A stretch of 64,000 nt of DNA from Lutibacillus sp052034115 (lineage in GTDB: Bacteria; Actinomycetota; Actinomycetes; Actinomycetales; Dermatophilaceae): positions 1 through 64,000 of the forward strand of contig JBPOIZ010000030.1 of the NCBI GenBank assembly GCA_052034115.1, in the 5' to 3' direction. The notes beneath the pieces are model-generated. The model did no database searches. It was not told where the DNA came from and saw nothing but the letters and a program-made list of their open reading frames with translations. Below, piece after piece: positions 17,047-25,564 of the stretch; within the stretch, counting starts at the first letter, position 1, and each line of letters begins with the position of its first letter. A program made the translations under genes and the position numbers.

Positions 17047-17697
17047 ATGGGCGCAGAAGTACTCCCCTGGGTCTTCACCTCGGGTTGGGCGAGCGGCATC
17101 AACGCGTATGCCGTCGTCCTCATCATGGGCCTGGCCGACCGGTTCGCCCATCTCCAGCAGGTGCCCGACGCCCTGGCCCGCACCGACGTCCTCATCGGCG
17201 CTGCGGTGCTCTTCCTCATCGAGATGGTCGCCGACAAGGTGCCCTACATCGACTCGACGTGGGACTCGATCCACACCGTCATCCGCCCGGCCATCGGCGC
17301 AACCCTCGGCTACCTCATCGGCAACGAGTCCTCGTCCATGGACGCCGCCTTCACCGCCGCGACCGGAGGCATCACGGCACTGCTGTCCCACCTGGTCAAG
17401 GCCGGACTGCGCACTGCGGTCAACACCAGCCCGGAGCCGGTGAGCAACGTCATCGTCAGCACCGGCGAGGACGTCACGGTCGCCGGTGTGGTGTCGCTGG
17501 CCTTCCTCAACCCCTGGGCCGCAGCGGGGATCGCCGTGCTCCTGCTCGCCGTCGGTGCCCTCGTGCTCGTCTTCGTCATGCGCAAGGTCCGCGGGCTGCG
17601 TCGCCGCTACAACGCCTGGGGTGAGCGGATCGGCATTGCCGCACCGTCGTCCGAGCCTGAGGTGGTCGACCCACCGCCGGTGCCGCCTCGTACCTAG
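17047..17697 (+). CDS. DUF4126 family membrane protein
   Basis: 216 residues. ATG at 17047 with GAAGGA upstream. The opening VLPWVFTSGWASGINAYAVVLIMGLADRF is the DUF4126 signature, and EMVADKVPYIDSTWDSIHTVIRPAIGA in the first third is also highly conserved. About five hydrophobic segments are visible, the last at roughly 160-182. The C-terminal 25 residues are proline- and glutamate-rich and cytoplasmic. The family is of unknown function, with a channel-like fold proposed. It is convergent with metF, 35 bp between stops. Confidence 0.85.
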   Translation: MGAEVLPWVFTSGWASGINAYAVVLIMGLADRFAHLQQVPDALARTDVLIGAAVLFLIEMVADKVPYIDSTWDSIHTVIRPAIGATLGYLIGNESSSMDAAFTAATGGITALLSHLVKAGLRTAVNTSPEPVSNVIVSTGEDVTVAGVVSLAFLNPWAAAGIAVLLLAVGALVLVFVMRKVRGLRRRYNAWGERIGIAAPSSEPEVVDPPPVPPRT

Positions 17698-17732
17698 CCG
17701 ACCTAGCCGCACCGAGCCGGAGCCGGCCGGAG

Positions 17733-18650
17733 TCAGCCGGTCAGACCCAGCAGCTCGACCACTTCGAGGGTCGCCGTCGAGCGGTTCATGGTGATGAAAT
17801 GCACGCCCGGGGCGCCCTCGGCCAGGAGCCGACTCGTCGCCTGGCAGGCGATCTCTACCCCTACCGACCGCACCGCGGCGACGTCATCGGACACCGCGGA
17901 CAGTCGCGCGGTGACCTGCTCCGGTAGCGGCTGGCCACTGAGCTCGGCCATCCGACGCAGCTGCGGGTAGCTCGTCACCGGCATGATGCTCGGCACGATC
18001 GGCAGGTTCGACCCCCGCTCGGCCACTCGATCACGAAGCCGAAGGTAGGCATCGACATCGAAGACGAACTGGGTGATTGCGAACGCGGCGCCGGCCTCCT
18101 GCTTGCGCAGGAGGACGTCCACATCCGCGTCGAGGCTCGCCGACTCCGGGTGCTTGTCCGGGAAGGCCGCCACTCCGACGGTGAAGTCACCGAGGCTGCG
18201 CACCAGAGCCACCAACTCCTCGGCATGGTCGAGGCCGTCGTCGTGCCGCGTCCAGGGCGTGCCGAGCCCTCCCGGCGGGTCGCCCCGCAGGGCCAGCACG
18301 TTGCGGACACCCGCCTCGGCGTACCTCCCGACCACCCGACGCAGCTCGGTCACCGACGCGCCCACGCAGGTCAGGTGGGCCATCGGCAGGAAGTCGGTGT
18401 GCGCGGCGATGCGGGCAGTGGCCCGAACGGTGCGATCTTGGGTCGAACCGCCGGCGCCATACGTCACCGAGACGAAGGCGGGGCGCACTCGCTCGAGGCG
18501 ACGGACCGCGTCCCACAGGATGGCCTCGCCGGACTCATCCTTGGGCGGGAAGAACTCGAAGCTGATCGCCGGGTGAGCGGCATCGAGCAGATCGGGGATC
18601 GACCGCCGCCCGGACCCCGAGACGTCGAGGCGCGAGGCGGGGATGGCCAT
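17733..18650 (-). CDS. metF: 5,10-methylenetetrahydrofolate reductase
   Basis: 305 residues. ISFEFFPPKD near residue 30 contains the Glu that protonates N5 of the flavin/folate reaction. VSVTYGAGGS, HLTCVGAS and LALRGDPP are the expected FAD/folate-binding elements, and ITQFVFD precedes the C-terminal barrel strands. It makes 5-methyl-THF for methionine synthesis. The position beside the polyprenyl synthase corresponds to Rv2172c next to idsA2 in M. tuberculosis. It is divergent from 18755, with about 100 bp between starts. Confidence 0.93.
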   Translation of the reverse strand: MAIPASRLDVSGSGRRSIPDLLDAAHPAISFEFFPPKDESGEAILWDAVRRLERVRPAFVSVTYGAGGSTQDRTVRATARIAAHTDFLPMAHLTCVGASVTELRRVVGRYAEAGVRNVLALRGDPPGGLGTPWTRHDDGLDHAEELVALVRSLGDFTVGVAAFPDKHPESASLDADVDVLLRKQEAGAAFAITQFVFDVDAYLRLRDRVAERGSNLPIVPSIMPVTSYPQLRRMAELSGQPLPEQVTARLSAVSDDVAAVRSVGVEIACQATSRLLAEGAPGVHFITMNRSTATLEVVELLGLTG

Positions 18651-18754
18651 GACCTCAGCCTAGGGTCGCGGCGCCGGGCCCGGGTCAGGAGACCACGTCA
18701 TGGGCAACGCAAGGAACGCGTAGGCTCGGGATCGCTCCGACGAAAGGCCTCAGC

Positions 18755-19840
18755 GTGACCGACGTGCTCGACCAGGAAGACCTGCGCAATCGGGTCCAGG
18801 CGGTCGTCGACGCAACCCTCGAACGGCAACGCGCGGTGTTGGCCGAGCTCGGCGACGAACTCGTCTGGCTCGTCGACGACATCGCCGCCCTGCTCGGCGG
18901 CGGCAAGCGGCTGCGCGCGGGCTTCCTCTACTGGGGGTATCGTGCGGCCGGCGGGGTAGACAGCGATGCGCTGGTGCGTCTGGCAACCGCCATGGAGTTC
19001 TTCCAGGCCGGGGCGCTCGTCCATGACGACGTCATGGACGACAGCGACACCCGGCGCGGGCGCCCGGCCCTGCATCGGGCGGCCGCGACCAGGCACAGCT
19101 CGGCCGGGTGGACCGGCTCCCCGGGGCGGTACGGTCACGGCGCGGCGATCCTCGCCGGCAACCTGTGCCTTGCCTGGTGCGACGAGTTGGTCGCCGGGTG
19201 CGGTCTGCCGGCGATCGAGGTCGCGCGGGCGCGCCCGGTCTTCGACGTCATGCGCACCCAACTCATGGGTGGTCAACTTCTCGATCTGTCCGCGTCGGCG
19301 CAGGCCTGGGCCGGTATGACGGCCGCGGGGCGGGTCGACCAGGCCCGACACGTCATCCGCTACAAGAGCGCGAAATACACGATCGAGCACCCCATCCTCA
19401 TCGGCGCCAGCGCCGCAGGAGCCGCGGATCCGCTGCTCAGCGCGCTGTCGGCCTACGGGATCAGCCTGGGCGAGGCCTTCCAACTGCGCGACGACCTGCT
19501 GGGTGTCTTCGGGGACGCAGCCGTGACCGGCAAGCCGGCCGGCGACGACCTGCGCGAGGGCAAGCGCACCGCGCTGGTCGCGATGGCTCTGGAGCACGCG
19601 TCCGATGCACAGGCGGCCCTGCTCGAGCGCCGCTTGGGCGACCCGTTCATCGACGATGCCGGAGTCGCGGCTTTGCGCGACATCCTGGTCGTCACCGGGG
19701 CGGCCGACCGCGTCGAGGCCATGGTCGGTGCCGGAGCCACGGCCGCCCGAGCGGCGCTTGCGCAGGCCCCGGCGCTGGACCCGGCCGCGACGCAGATTCT
19801 CGACCGACTCGTCGATGTCGCCACGAGCCGCACCGCCTAG
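18755..19840 (+). CDS. Polyprenyl diphosphate synthase (IdsA-type)
   Basis: 361 residues from a GTG at 18755, preceded by GAAAGG. The first aspartate-rich motif is complete in VHDDVMDDSDTRRG (about residues 90-103). GGKRLRAGFL upstream binds diphosphate. The second region reads QLRDDLLGVFGD, with DDxxG in place of the usual DDxxD, common in actinobacterial idsA paralogues. Product length cannot be set; geranylgeranyl or shorter diphosphates are likely. It corresponds in position to idsA2 (Rv2173). Confidence 0.88.
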   Translation: MTDVLDQEDLRNRVQAVVDATLERQRAVLAELGDELVWLVDDIAALLGGGKRLRAGFLYWGYRAAGGVDSDALVRLATAMEFFQAGALVHDDVMDDSDTRRGRPALHRAAATRHSSAGWTGSPGRYGHGAAILAGNLCLAWCDELVAGCGLPAIEVARARPVFDVMRTQLMGGQLLDLSASAQAWAGMTAAGRVDQARHVIRYKSAKYTIEHPILIGASAAGAADPLLSALSAYGISLGEAFQLRDDLLGVFGDAAVTGKPAGDDLREGKRTALVAMALEHASDAQAALLERRLGDPFIDDAGVAALRDILVVTGAADRVEAMVGAGATAARAALAQAPALDPAATQILDRLVDVATSRTA

Positions 19841-19899
19841 GTGGCGGCTGGCCCACTCGGCCGAGCATCGGCGGTGGGCCGCTGGGCGACCGCGGCGTC

Positions 19900-20286
19900 C
19901 TACCAGGCGGTCAGTTGGGCCTGGCGCCGCACGAGGGCCCGGTGGCCCGCCTCGAGCGCTGTCATCGGAGTCATGTCATCGGGCAGCCCAGCGTCCGGGC
20001 TGAACAGCCACGCGACCGCTTCGTCGTCGGACATCCCGGCGTCGGCCAAGACCGTGATCGTGCCCTTGAGGTCGGCGCGTGGTCCGGAGGCCGCCGCAAA
20101 CCGGGCTGGCACGTGCAGCGCCCGGTTCTGACCCCGACGGACTGCGACCAGTTCGCGATCACCGATCAGGGCGCGGACCCTGGTGACCGGCATCCCCCAG
20201 CGTTCGGCCAGGTCCGGCAGGGTGAGCCAGTCGCCCACGAGACCGTCGAGATCGAGCGGGTCGGGAATCGGCGATGCATCGGTCAC
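19900..20286 (-). CDS. Rv2175c-like winged-helix DNA-binding protein
   Basis: 128 residues from a GTG at 20286. LVGDWLTLPDLAERWGMPVTRVRALIGD gives a helix-turn-helix, and the wing is likely at ELVAVRRGQNRALHVPA. The rest (LKGTITVLADAGMSDDEAVAWLFSPD) matches the Rv2175c family. In M. tuberculosis, Rv2175c is a DNA-binding substrate of the kinase PknL, encoded next door; here a kinase gene is also close (21548), which supports the same relation. Residues upstream of 20286 are not family-like. Confidence 0.82.
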   Translation of the reverse strand: MTDASPIPDPLDLDGLVGDWLTLPDLAERWGMPVTRVRALIGDRELVAVRRGQNRALHVPARFAAASGPRADLKGTITVLADAGMSDDEAVAWLFSPDAGLPDDMTPMTALEAGHRALVRRQAQLTAW

Positions 20287-20364
20287 GCTCCCAGGGTGCC
20301 AGACCGTCCATGCGCGCCGGCCCCTGGACTCGCCGCAGCCCCCCGTGCCGACCCGCGTACCAGA

Positions 20365-20381
20365 AGTTGACGACAGCCGAA
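20365..20381 (+). promoter_or_regulatory. TTGACG-containing element upstream of the LysM-transglycosylase gene
   Basis: AGTTGACGACAGCCGAA includes a good -35-like TTGACG (20367-20372). A possible -10 (TAAATC, 20388-20393) follows at a short 15-bp distance. The same 17-mer with one mismatch occurs at 42203-42219 upstream of qcrA. It could be a promoter element or a shared binding site. Confidence 0.35.
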
Positions 20382-20512
20382 TATGGCTAAATCCGTCATA
20401 GAGTCGGTATTGTCTCACTGGTCTCATCCAGCACACACGCCACATACATCACGCTGCCCCAGCTCTGGCAGCCGCCTCGATCAGCCCTAGACGCCCACCC
20501 AGGGGAGTACGC

Positions 20513-21508
20513 ATGATCGTCCAGCCAGCCTTACCCCCGACCCCGCTGAACGTCCATCCGCACCTGACGTCGACGGTTCTCGCGCACGCACGCGTCTGGC
20601 AGACGTATGTCGTGCGTCCCGGGGACACGGTCTGGGAGATCGCCGCGCGGGCGCACACGACGGTCGAGGCGATCGTCGGCCGCAACGACCTCCCCCGCGG
20701 CGGGGCGTTGATCCGACCCGGCCAACGGCTACAGATCCCCGGCGCGCCGGCCAGCGCCGACACGCCGCCCGCTGCACCGTCGACGGCCGGTAAGCCGGTC
20801 ACCAAGTCACCCACCAGGACGACGACGTACATCGTGCGCGACGGCGACACCTTGAGCGCCATCGCCGCCCGGATCGGGGCCAGCGTGGATGTGCTGTCCC
20901 GGATCAACAAGTTGGCCAACCCGCACCGAATCCACATCGGCCAGCGACTCCTCGTCCCCCGTGCTGGCTCGGCCAAGGCCACGACCGCCAACAAACCCGC
21001 CCCGGCCAGGGGAAAGCCGGCGCGCAAGGTGCCCAACACGTTCCTCGGGCGCACCTACCCGGCGGCGGTGGCCGAAGCAGCCGCGGACAATCGAGCGGCC
21101 CTGGCCAAGGTCGCGGTGCCCTCGCGCGAACAGACCAAGGCGCTGATCAGCACCGTGGCCAAGCGCCACGGGGTGGATCCGTCGTTGGCCCTGGCCGTCG
21201 GCTGGCAGGAGTCGGGCTGGGACCAGCGTCAGGTCTCTCCGGCCAACGCCATCGGCATCATGCAGGTCATTCCCTCCTCGGGCCAGTGGGCCTCGACGCT
21301 GATCGGACGCAAGCTCAACCTCATGGAGCCCGAGGACAACGTCACTGCCGGCGTGGTCATCTTGCGCACGCTCCTGCGGATGGCCTCCTCGGAGGACCAG
21401 GCCATCGCGGGTTACTACCAGGGCCTGGGCTCAGTGCGCAGCAACGGCATGTATGCCGACACGGTCCGCTATGTTCGCAACGTCCAAGCCCTCCGCGACC
21501 GCCTCTGA
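20513..21508 (+). CDS. LysM-LysM lytic transglycosylase
   Basis: 331 residues from an ATG at 20513 with AGGGGAG upstream. Two LysM modules (about residues 31-75, YVVRPGDTVWEIAA; and 103-147, YIVRDGDTLSAIAA) are followed by a basic linker and an SLT-fold domain from about 205. The catalytic Glu is in GWQESGWD, with GIMQVIPSSG and GYYQGLGS as the downstream transglycosylase landmarks. The enzyme cleaves the MurNAc-GlcNAc bond to give anhydro-MurNAc ends. The N-terminus is mildly hydrophobic but not a clear signal peptide. It is divergent from the Rv2175c-like gene and precedes the PASTA kinase, which also binds peptidoglycan. Confidence 0.85.
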   Translation: MIVQPALPPTPLNVHPHLTSTVLAHARVWQTYVVRPGDTVWEIAARAHTTVEAIVGRNDLPRGGALIRPGQRLQIPGAPASADTPPAAPSTAGKPVTKSPTRTTTYIVRDGDTLSAIAARIGASVDVLSRINKLANPHRIHIGQRLLVPRAGSAKATTANKPAPARGKPARKVPNTFLGRTYPAAVAEAAADNRAALAKVAVPSREQTKALISTVAKRHGVDPSLALAVGWQESGWDQRQVSPANAIGIMQVIPSSGQWASTLIGRKLNLMEPEDNVTAGVVILRTLLRMASSEDQAIAGYYQGLGSVRSNGMYADTVRYVRNVQALRDRL

Positions 21509-21547
21509 GGGCGGGTCGACCTCTCGGCCCTACATAGAATCGAGCCC

Positions 21548-23581
21548 GTGCCCACCGCCTCGCGCCATGAGCCCGGTCGTCTAATCGACGGCCGATACCG
21601 GCTTCTGTCGCACCTGGCCGACGGCGGGATGGCGACGGTGTGGCTCGCCCTCGACGAACGCCTCGATCGCGAGGTCGCGCTGAAGATCATGAAGCCCGGC
21701 CTGGCTGACGATCCCGCGTTCGTGGACCGGTTCCGCCGGGAGGCCCGCTCCGCGGCTCGGCTCAGCCACCCGGGGCTGGTTGCCATGTTCGACCAGGGTC
21801 AGGACGGGTCGGACATGTTCCTCGCGATGGAGTTCGTTCCCGGTCGCACGTTGCGCCAAACGCTCGCCGACGATGCCCCGCTCCCCCACGACCAGGCCCT
21901 GGACATCTTGGACCAGCTCCTTGACGCGCTGGCCAGCGCGCACCGGGCCGGACTGGTCCACCGAGACATCAAACCGGAGAACGTCCTGGTGCGATCCGAC
22001 GGCGTCGTCAAGCTCGCCGACTTCGGGCTCACCAGGGCCGTCGAGGCCGCCACCTCCACCGGCACTGCTGGCGTGCTGCTCGGGACGGTCTCGTATCTGT
22101 CGCCTGAGCAGGTCGAACACGGCTCGGCGGACGCCCGGTCGGACGTCTATGCCGTGGGGCTGTTGTTGTACGAGATGTTGACCGGACGCAAGGCCTTCGA
22201 CGGGGAAACCCCGATCCACGTCGCCTATCAGCACGTTCACGGCAGCGTCCCGGCCCCCTCCACGCAGGTGGACGGCATACCCGAACAGGTGGACCGGCTG
22301 GTCGCGCTGGCTACGGCACGAGATCCGGCCCAACGACCGGAGGATGCCGCCGACCTTCTCGTCGAGTTGCGCCGTACCAGGGCGTTGATGCGCGACCCGC
22401 TGCGGACCGCGCACGTTCCCCCTGCACCGACCGCTCCCCACCCGCCGGCACCCCCGGTGCTGCCCGGCGCCGAGTCCGCCGTGCTCGCCGGGGTGGCCTC
22501 GGGCCCGCCGCAGCACCTGGACGCGACCCAGCGGCTCGACGTCGACCGAACCAACCGTTCCGCTGACGTCCAGCTCCTCGACCAGACCGCCGAGTTGCCC
22601 ATCACGACCGGACCGGCGAGCGCCGGCCCCCCAGCAGCGTCGATCGATGGACCTGCGGCGGCCGTGCCGACACCACCTCCGGCCCCGTCCAGGTCACCAC
22701 GACGCCGCGGCGCCTGGGTCGCAGCCCTGCTCGCCCTCCTCGTCGCGGCGGGGGCGGGTGGCTGGTACGTCTATCTCGGGCCGGGGTCGATGACCGCTGT
22801 CCCGGCGGTAGCCCAGCTCGCCCTCGACGATGCGCAGGCGAGCCTGCGCGCGAACGGACTGACGATCACGGTGAGCGAGGCGTTCAGCGAGACGGTGACC
22901 AAGGGTGTGGTCATCTCGTCAGAGCCGACCAGCGGCACCGCCCTGCGCAAAGGCACTGCGGTCGACCTCGTGGTGTCCAAGGGCAAAGAACGGTATGACG
23001 CCCCAGACCTGGTCGGCACGCTCGCCTCGGCCGCCAAGGAGACCCTGGCGAAGAACAACCTGACGCTCGGCGCGCAGCGCTCGGCCTTCGACGAGAAGGT
23101 CGCCAAGGGCAAGGTGGTCTCCCAAGAGCCCAAGGCGGGCACCGCGTTGAAGAAGGGCACCGCCGTCGCCATCGTGGTCAGCAAGGGGCGCGAGCCGATC
23201 GACGTCCCGGATCTGCGCAACACCCCGATCGACGAGGCGGCCAAGCGCCTACGGTCGCTGGGCCTGACCGTGGCTCTCGGCGAGCCGGTCAACGACGACG
23301 CCGTCGCCAAGGGTCGAGTGCTGCGTCAAGACCCGATACAGGGCACTCTGTTCCGCGGAGAGACCGTCACCTTGGTCGAGTCCAAGGGGCCGGTCCTGGT
23401 GAGCGTGCCGTCGGTCATCGGCAGGCAGCGGGACGAGGCCAGCCAGATTCTGCGCGCTGCCGGCCTGAAGGTGTCCGTGACGAGCCTCTTCGGTGGCTAC
23501 TTCGGCACGGTCCGCTTCCAGGACCCCGCCGAAGGCACCTTGGTGCCGAAGGGCAGCACGGTCACCATCCAGATCATCTGA
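21548..23581 (+). CDS. PASTA-domain Ser/Thr protein kinase (PknL locus)
   Basis: 677 residues. The kinase domain spans about 17-275, with ATP lysine K46 (VALK), catalytic HRDIKPEN (D140) and DFG (D158). A proline-rich linker is followed by one transmembrane helix near 388-408 and four PASTA repeats to the C-terminus (each with a GT.L.KGT-type segment). Such kinases sense muropeptides and control division and wall growth. The locus corresponds to pknL (Rv2176), which lacks PASTA repeats in M. tuberculosis, so the architecture here is PknB-like. Its stop shares one base with the start of the EamA gene. Confidence 0.92.
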   Translation: MPTASRHEPGRLIDGRYRLLSHLADGGMATVWLALDERLDREVALKIMKPGLADDPAFVDRFRREARSAARLSHPGLVAMFDQGQDGSDMFLAMEFVPGRTLRQTLADDAPLPHDQALDILDQLLDALASAHRAGLVHRDIKPENVLVRSDGVVKLADFGLTRAVEAATSTGTAGVLLGTVSYLSPEQVEHGSADARSDVYAVGLLLYEMLTGRKAFDGETPIHVAYQHVHGSVPAPSTQVDGIPEQVDRLVALATARDPAQRPEDAADLLVELRRTRALMRDPLRTAHVPPAPTAPHPPAPPVLPGAESAVLAGVASGPPQHLDATQRLDVDRTNRSADVQLLDQTAELPITTGPASAGPPAASIDGPAAAVPTPPPAPSRSPRRRGAWVAALLALLVAAGAGGWYVYLGPGSMTAVPAVAQLALDDAQASLRANGLTITVSEAFSETVTKGVVISSEPTSGTALRKGTAVDLVVSKGKERYDAPDLVGTLASAAKETLAKNNLTLGAQRSAFDEKVAKGKVVSQEPKAGTALKKGTAVAIVVSKGREPIDVPDLRNTPIDEAAKRLRSLGLTVALGEPVNDDAVAKGRVLRQDPIQGTLFRGETVTLVESKGPVLVSVPSVIGRQRDEASQILRAAGLKVSVTSLFGGYFGTVRFQDPAEGTLVPKGSTVTIQII

Positions 23582-24480
23582 TGCCACCCCGCGCCCATCG
23601 GGAGGGGCTGGCCACCGTCGTCCTCGTCGCCCTCACCGCGATCTGGGGATCGACGTTCTTCCTCATCCGAGGGGTGCTGCAGACCGTCCCGGCCGCCGAC
23701 TTCTTGGCGGTGCGCTTCACGATGGCGGCCCTGGTCCTGATGGTCCTCGCGTGGCCGGCCATCCGGAGCCTGCCGCGACGCTCGGTGCTTCTCGGCGTCG
23801 CCCTGGGTGCCCTCTACGGCACCGCTCAGATCCTCCAGACGGTCGGGTTGGTGACCACGCCAGCAACCGTGTCGGGGTTCGTCACCGGGACCTACGTCGT
23901 CCTGACCCCATGTCTGTCGGCGCTGGCGTTCCGCGAGCGGCTGACCACGGCGACCTGGGCAGCCGTGGTGGTCGCCACGGCGGGCCTGGCCGTGCTCTCG
24001 CTGCGCGGTCTGTCCATCGGCTTCGGAGAGGCCCTGACCCTGGGTTCGGCGCTGCTGTATGCCGGACATATCGTCGGGCTCGGCCGGTATGCGACGGCGC
24101 ACCGGGCGCTGGCGCTGTCGGCCGTCCAGATGATGGTCATCGCGGCCATCACCGGCCTGGCCGCCATACCGGGTGGGCTCAGCCTGCCCAGGGGCGTGGG
24201 TGCCTGGGCAGCGGTCACCTACATGGCCGTTGTTGCCGGTGTCGTGGCGCTGCTGGGCCAGACCTGGGCGCAGAGCCACCTCAGCGCCACCCGCGCGGCG
24301 GTCATCATGACGCTCGAGCCGGTCTTCGCCGCTGCCTTCGCGGTCTGGCTCGGCAATGAGGTGGTCACTGCCCGGATGTGGCTCGGCGGGGTGCTCGTGC
24401 TCGCCGCGATGTACCTCGTCGAGCTCGTGCCCCGCACCCCCTCGGACCAGACCATCGAGGCACGCCACCACGAGGTATGA
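23581..24480 (+). CDS. EamA/DMT-family transporter
   Basis: 299 residues with ten predicted membrane helices in two EamA halves. The N-terminal half has AIWGSTFFLIRGVL, typical of the family, and the second ends with MTLEPVFAAAFAVWLGNE. These carriers export amino acids or other metabolites; the substrate is unknown. The ATG uses the last base of the kinase TGA (TGATG), so translation may be coupled. The AUA codon at 24166-24168 (Ile196), within CATACC, is unusual for such GC-rich DNA. Confidence 0.88.
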   Translation: MPPRAHREGLATVVLVALTAIWGSTFFLIRGVLQTVPAADFLAVRFTMAALVLMVLAWPAIRSLPRRSVLLGVALGALYGTAQILQTVGLVTTPATVSGFVTGTYVVLTPCLSALAFRERLTTATWAAVVVATAGLAVLSLRGLSIGFGEALTLGSALLYAGHIVGLGRYATAHRALALSAVQMMVIAAITGLAAIPGGLSLPRGVGAWAAVTYMAVVAGVVALLGQTWAQSHLSATRAAVIMTLEPVFAAAFAVWLGNEVVTARMWLGGVLVLAAMYLVELVPRTPSDQTIEARHHEV

Positions 24481-24516
24481 CGGGCGCGTCAGCCGGCCGC
24501 CGGGAGACCGCCCGGG

Positions 24517-25563
24517 TCAGCCCCGCAGGACCGCCGTCAAGGCATCCACGGCAAGAGCGGAGGCCGCCGCGTCGACATCGAGATGCCAGACGAGGCGCAC
24601 CTGCGTGCCGCTGACCGCATAGCCGCGCACGCCGCGATCGGCCAGCGCGGCGACGAAGACAGCTGGTGCGATCCCTACGGCCGCGGTGTCCAGCACCAGG
24701 ATGTTCGTCTCGACCCGGGACGGGTCGACGATGCCTGGAGCCACCTCGGCGCAGGCCCGCGCGGCGGCAGCAGTGCGCTCGTGGTCATCGGCCAGCCGTT
24801 CGAGGTGATGGTCCAACGCGTAGAGGCCCGCGGCCGCGAGCATGCCTACTTGGCGCATGCCTCCGCCGAGCCGCTTGCGCCATACCCGGGCGTCGTCGAT
24901 GAGCGCGGAGCCACCGACGAGGACCGACCCGACCGGGGCGCCGAGCCCCTTGCTGAGGCACACCGAGACGGTGTCGGCACACTGGCCGTAGGCGTGCAAG
25001 GGGACCCCGGAGGCGACGTGTGCGTTCCACAGCCGCGCTCCGTCGAGATGAACGGCCACCCCCTGCGGCGCCGTCGCGGCACGCACCGCCTCCATCGCGG
25101 CCAGCGGCTGCACCGTGCCACCACCGAAGTTGTGGGTGTTCTCGATGCACACCAACGAGGTGCACACCTGGTAAGGGCCGACGCCGGTGACCACCATCTC
25201 GGTCGCCGCGGAGGCGTCGAGACGCCCGGAGTCGCTGGCCCAGGTGCGACTCGTCACCCCGGAGATCACCGCCGCGGCCCCGAGCTCGGCCCGCACGACG
25301 TGGGCCAGCGCATCAGCGACCAGCTCCTCACCGGGCCGCACGTGCGCCCTAATCCCCAACTGGTTGGCCATCGAACCGGTCGGGGTGAACAGTCCGGCCT
25401 CATGGCCGAGCAGCTCGGCCACCCGCTCCTCCAGGGCCCGCACCGTCGGGTCCTCACCGAAGACGTCGTCACCGACCTCGGCGGCGGCCATGGCGGCCCG
25501 CATGCCAGGTGTGGGCCGGGTCAGGGTGTCCGAGAGCAGATCGGCCCGGATGGCGTGGGTCAT
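24517..25563 (-). CDS. ltaE: Low-specificity L-threonine aldolase
   Basis: 348 residues. It is a fold-type I PLP enzyme that splits L-threonine/allo-threonine to glycine and acetaldehyde. LLSDTLTRPTPGMR and AEVGDDVFGEDPTV at the N-terminus are hallmarks. The Schiff-base lysine is in SVCLSKGLGAPVGS (about K204). ENTHNFGGGTVQPL and HLDGARLWNA supply cofactor contacts. The ATG at 25563 is one base beyond the aroG stop, so it is the second gene of an aroG-ltaE pair. Confidence 0.92.
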   Translation of the reverse strand: MTHAIRADLLSDTLTRPTPGMRAAMAAAEVGDDVFGEDPTVRALEERVAELLGHEAGLFTPTGSMANQLGIRAHVRPGEELVADALAHVVRAELGAAAVISGVTSRTWASDSGRLDASAATEMVVTGVGPYQVCTSLVCIENTHNFGGGTVQPLAAMEAVRAATAPQGVAVHLDGARLWNAHVASGVPLHAYGQCADTVSVCLSKGLGAPVGSVLVGGSALIDDARVWRKRLGGGMRQVGMLAAAGLYALDHHLERLADDHERTAAAARACAEVAPGIVDPSRVETNILVLDTAAVGIAPAVFVAALADRGVRGYAVSGTQVRLVWHLDVDAAASALAVDALTAVLRG

Positions 25564-25564
25564 G

